From a bacterium (lineage in GTDB: Bacteria > Eremiobacterota > Eremiobacteria > Baltobacterales > Baltobacteraceae): 8,500 nucleotides of DNA. Under the pieces are notes generated by a model, which saw only the letters and a program-made list of their open reading frames with translations, ran no database searches and had not been told where the DNA came from. The position numbers and the translations under genes were made by a program. The DNA lies in NCBI GenBank assembly GCA_021782295.1, contig JAJXVC010000076.1, positions 1-8,500 of the forward strand. Reading direction: 5' to 3'. This document shows positions 7,923-8,500 of this stretch, piece after piece (within the stretch, counting starts at the first letter, position 1; each line of letters begins with the position of its first letter).

Positions 7923-8500
7923 CTACCGAGCGCTTGGATTCCTCTCACTTGCACGGAGTGCGCGGGTGTCGCCGTTTCGGATGGTGATGCCGCGGGCATC
8001 GAACCATTCCAAGAGCGGCACCGCATATTTTCGCGAGGTGCCGACGAGGGTGCGGAACTCGGCGACGGTGATCTGCCGCCGCTCGTGGAGGAAGCGCTCC
8101 AGGCGCGCGCGGATTTCGGCGAGCTGCGCGGCGCTGTAGAGATCCTCGCCGACGCGCACGAACGCACCGAGCGCGAGTTGCGCTGCATAGGCGTCGGCAA
8201 TCCCCGCAACCTGCGAGCCGCGCATCTCGCTCTCGAATTCGGCGGCCGAGCGGGGAACGAAGGAGCTCGGGTCTTCGCGTTTTAACGCGGCGGCGAAGAA
8301 GCGTTCCTGCGCGGGGCTCAGGCGAACCTCGTGCCCGGGGAGCGCATAGAAACCCGCGCGCACGGCGAGTCGCCCTTCGCCGACGAATGCGGTGAGATAG
8401 CGGTAAAGCAGCGATTCATCGAAGGCGAGTTCTTTTGCGAGCGCCTGGAGCGTGCGCCCCATCGCCCACGGCGCTTCTTCGTGTCGGCGTGCGAGCTGCG
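7923..8500 (-). CDS. selB: Selenocysteine-specific elongation factor SelB, C-terminal part (5' end outside the window)
   Basis: 191 codons are visible and the frame stays open to the right edge, so the ATG at 8462 is internal. This is the C-terminal winged-helix region of SelB. One winged helix lies around TLQALAKELAFDESLLYRYL with a wing ending in GFYALPGHEVRLSP. The last one (nt ~7953-8072) has the hallmark ITVAEFRTLVGTSRKYAVPL followed by LEWFDARGITIRNGD. In known SelB these domains bind the SECIS hairpin in selenoprotein mRNA, while the N-terminal EF-Tu-like GTPase, not visible here, carries Sec-tRNA to the ribosome at UGA. Its presence implies selA, selD and a selC tRNA elsewhere; selA or selC may lie just beyond the right edge, as is common. 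It is probably co-transcribed with the downstream SIMPL gene. The conserved C-terminal motif makes the identity strong, although the GTPase is unseen. Confidence 0.92.
   Translation of the reverse strand, partial: QLARRHEEAPWAMGRTLQALAKELAFDESLLYRYLTAFVGEGRLAVRAGFYALPGHEVRLSPAQERFFAAALKREDPSSFVPRSAAEFESEMRGSQVAGIADAYAAQLALGAFVRVGEDLYSAAQLAEIRARLERFLHERRQITVAEFRTLVGTSRKYAVPLLEWFDARGITIRNGDTRALRASERNPSAR

Noticed and set aside
7151..8209. A long open - strand frame (352 codons) across the SIMPL gene and the end of selB.
   Set aside because: It lies in another frame of two well-recognised genes, is extremely rich in Arg and Ser, and shows no known motif. It is a shadow of GC-rich coding DNA.

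Overview
The window is ordinary bacterial chromosome. GC is roughly 58-60% by eye, genes are tightly packed, and there is no insertion sequence, CRISPR array, tRNA or rRNA that I can see. Family content alone does not fix the phylum. The GAF type in the kinase and the zinc-ribbon MscL recall Chloroflexota, Actinomycetota and poorly cultured soil lineages such as Eremiobacterota, but that placement is a guess. The tail of a SelB at the right edge says the organism very probably decodes UGA as selenocysteine.

Left half, + strand. The 3' part of an NADP-dependent medium-chain dehydrogenase/reductase (1-966) overlaps by one base (TAATG) with a GAF-HisKA-HATPase sensor histidine kinase (966-2237) that has no response regulator beside it. 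A 56-base gap holding an 11-bp imperfect inverted repeat follows. Next come the ribosome-associated GTPase BipA/TypA (GTG start, 2294-4120) and, 8 bases after its stop, an MscL mechanosensitive channel with a four-cysteine C-terminal zinc ribbon (4129-4533).

Right half, - strand, read from right to left. It runs from the C-terminal winged-helix part of the selenocysteine elongation factor SelB (7923-8500, 5' end outside the window), through a secreted SIMPL-domain (DUF541) protein (7216-7908, 14-base gap), to the disaggregase ClpB (4530-7154, 61-base gap). The stop codons of mscL and clpB overlap tail to tail, with no terminator between them.

Together the window holds translation and stress functions (BipA, SelB, ClpB), envelope functions (MscL, SIMPL protein) and a redox-enzyme/sensor-kinase pair. 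I found no evidence of a new multi-gene system. The most noteworthy points are the zinc-ribbon MscL and its coupling to bipA, the unusual G5 motif of BipA, the inverted repeat ahead of bipA, and the reductase-kinase coupling.
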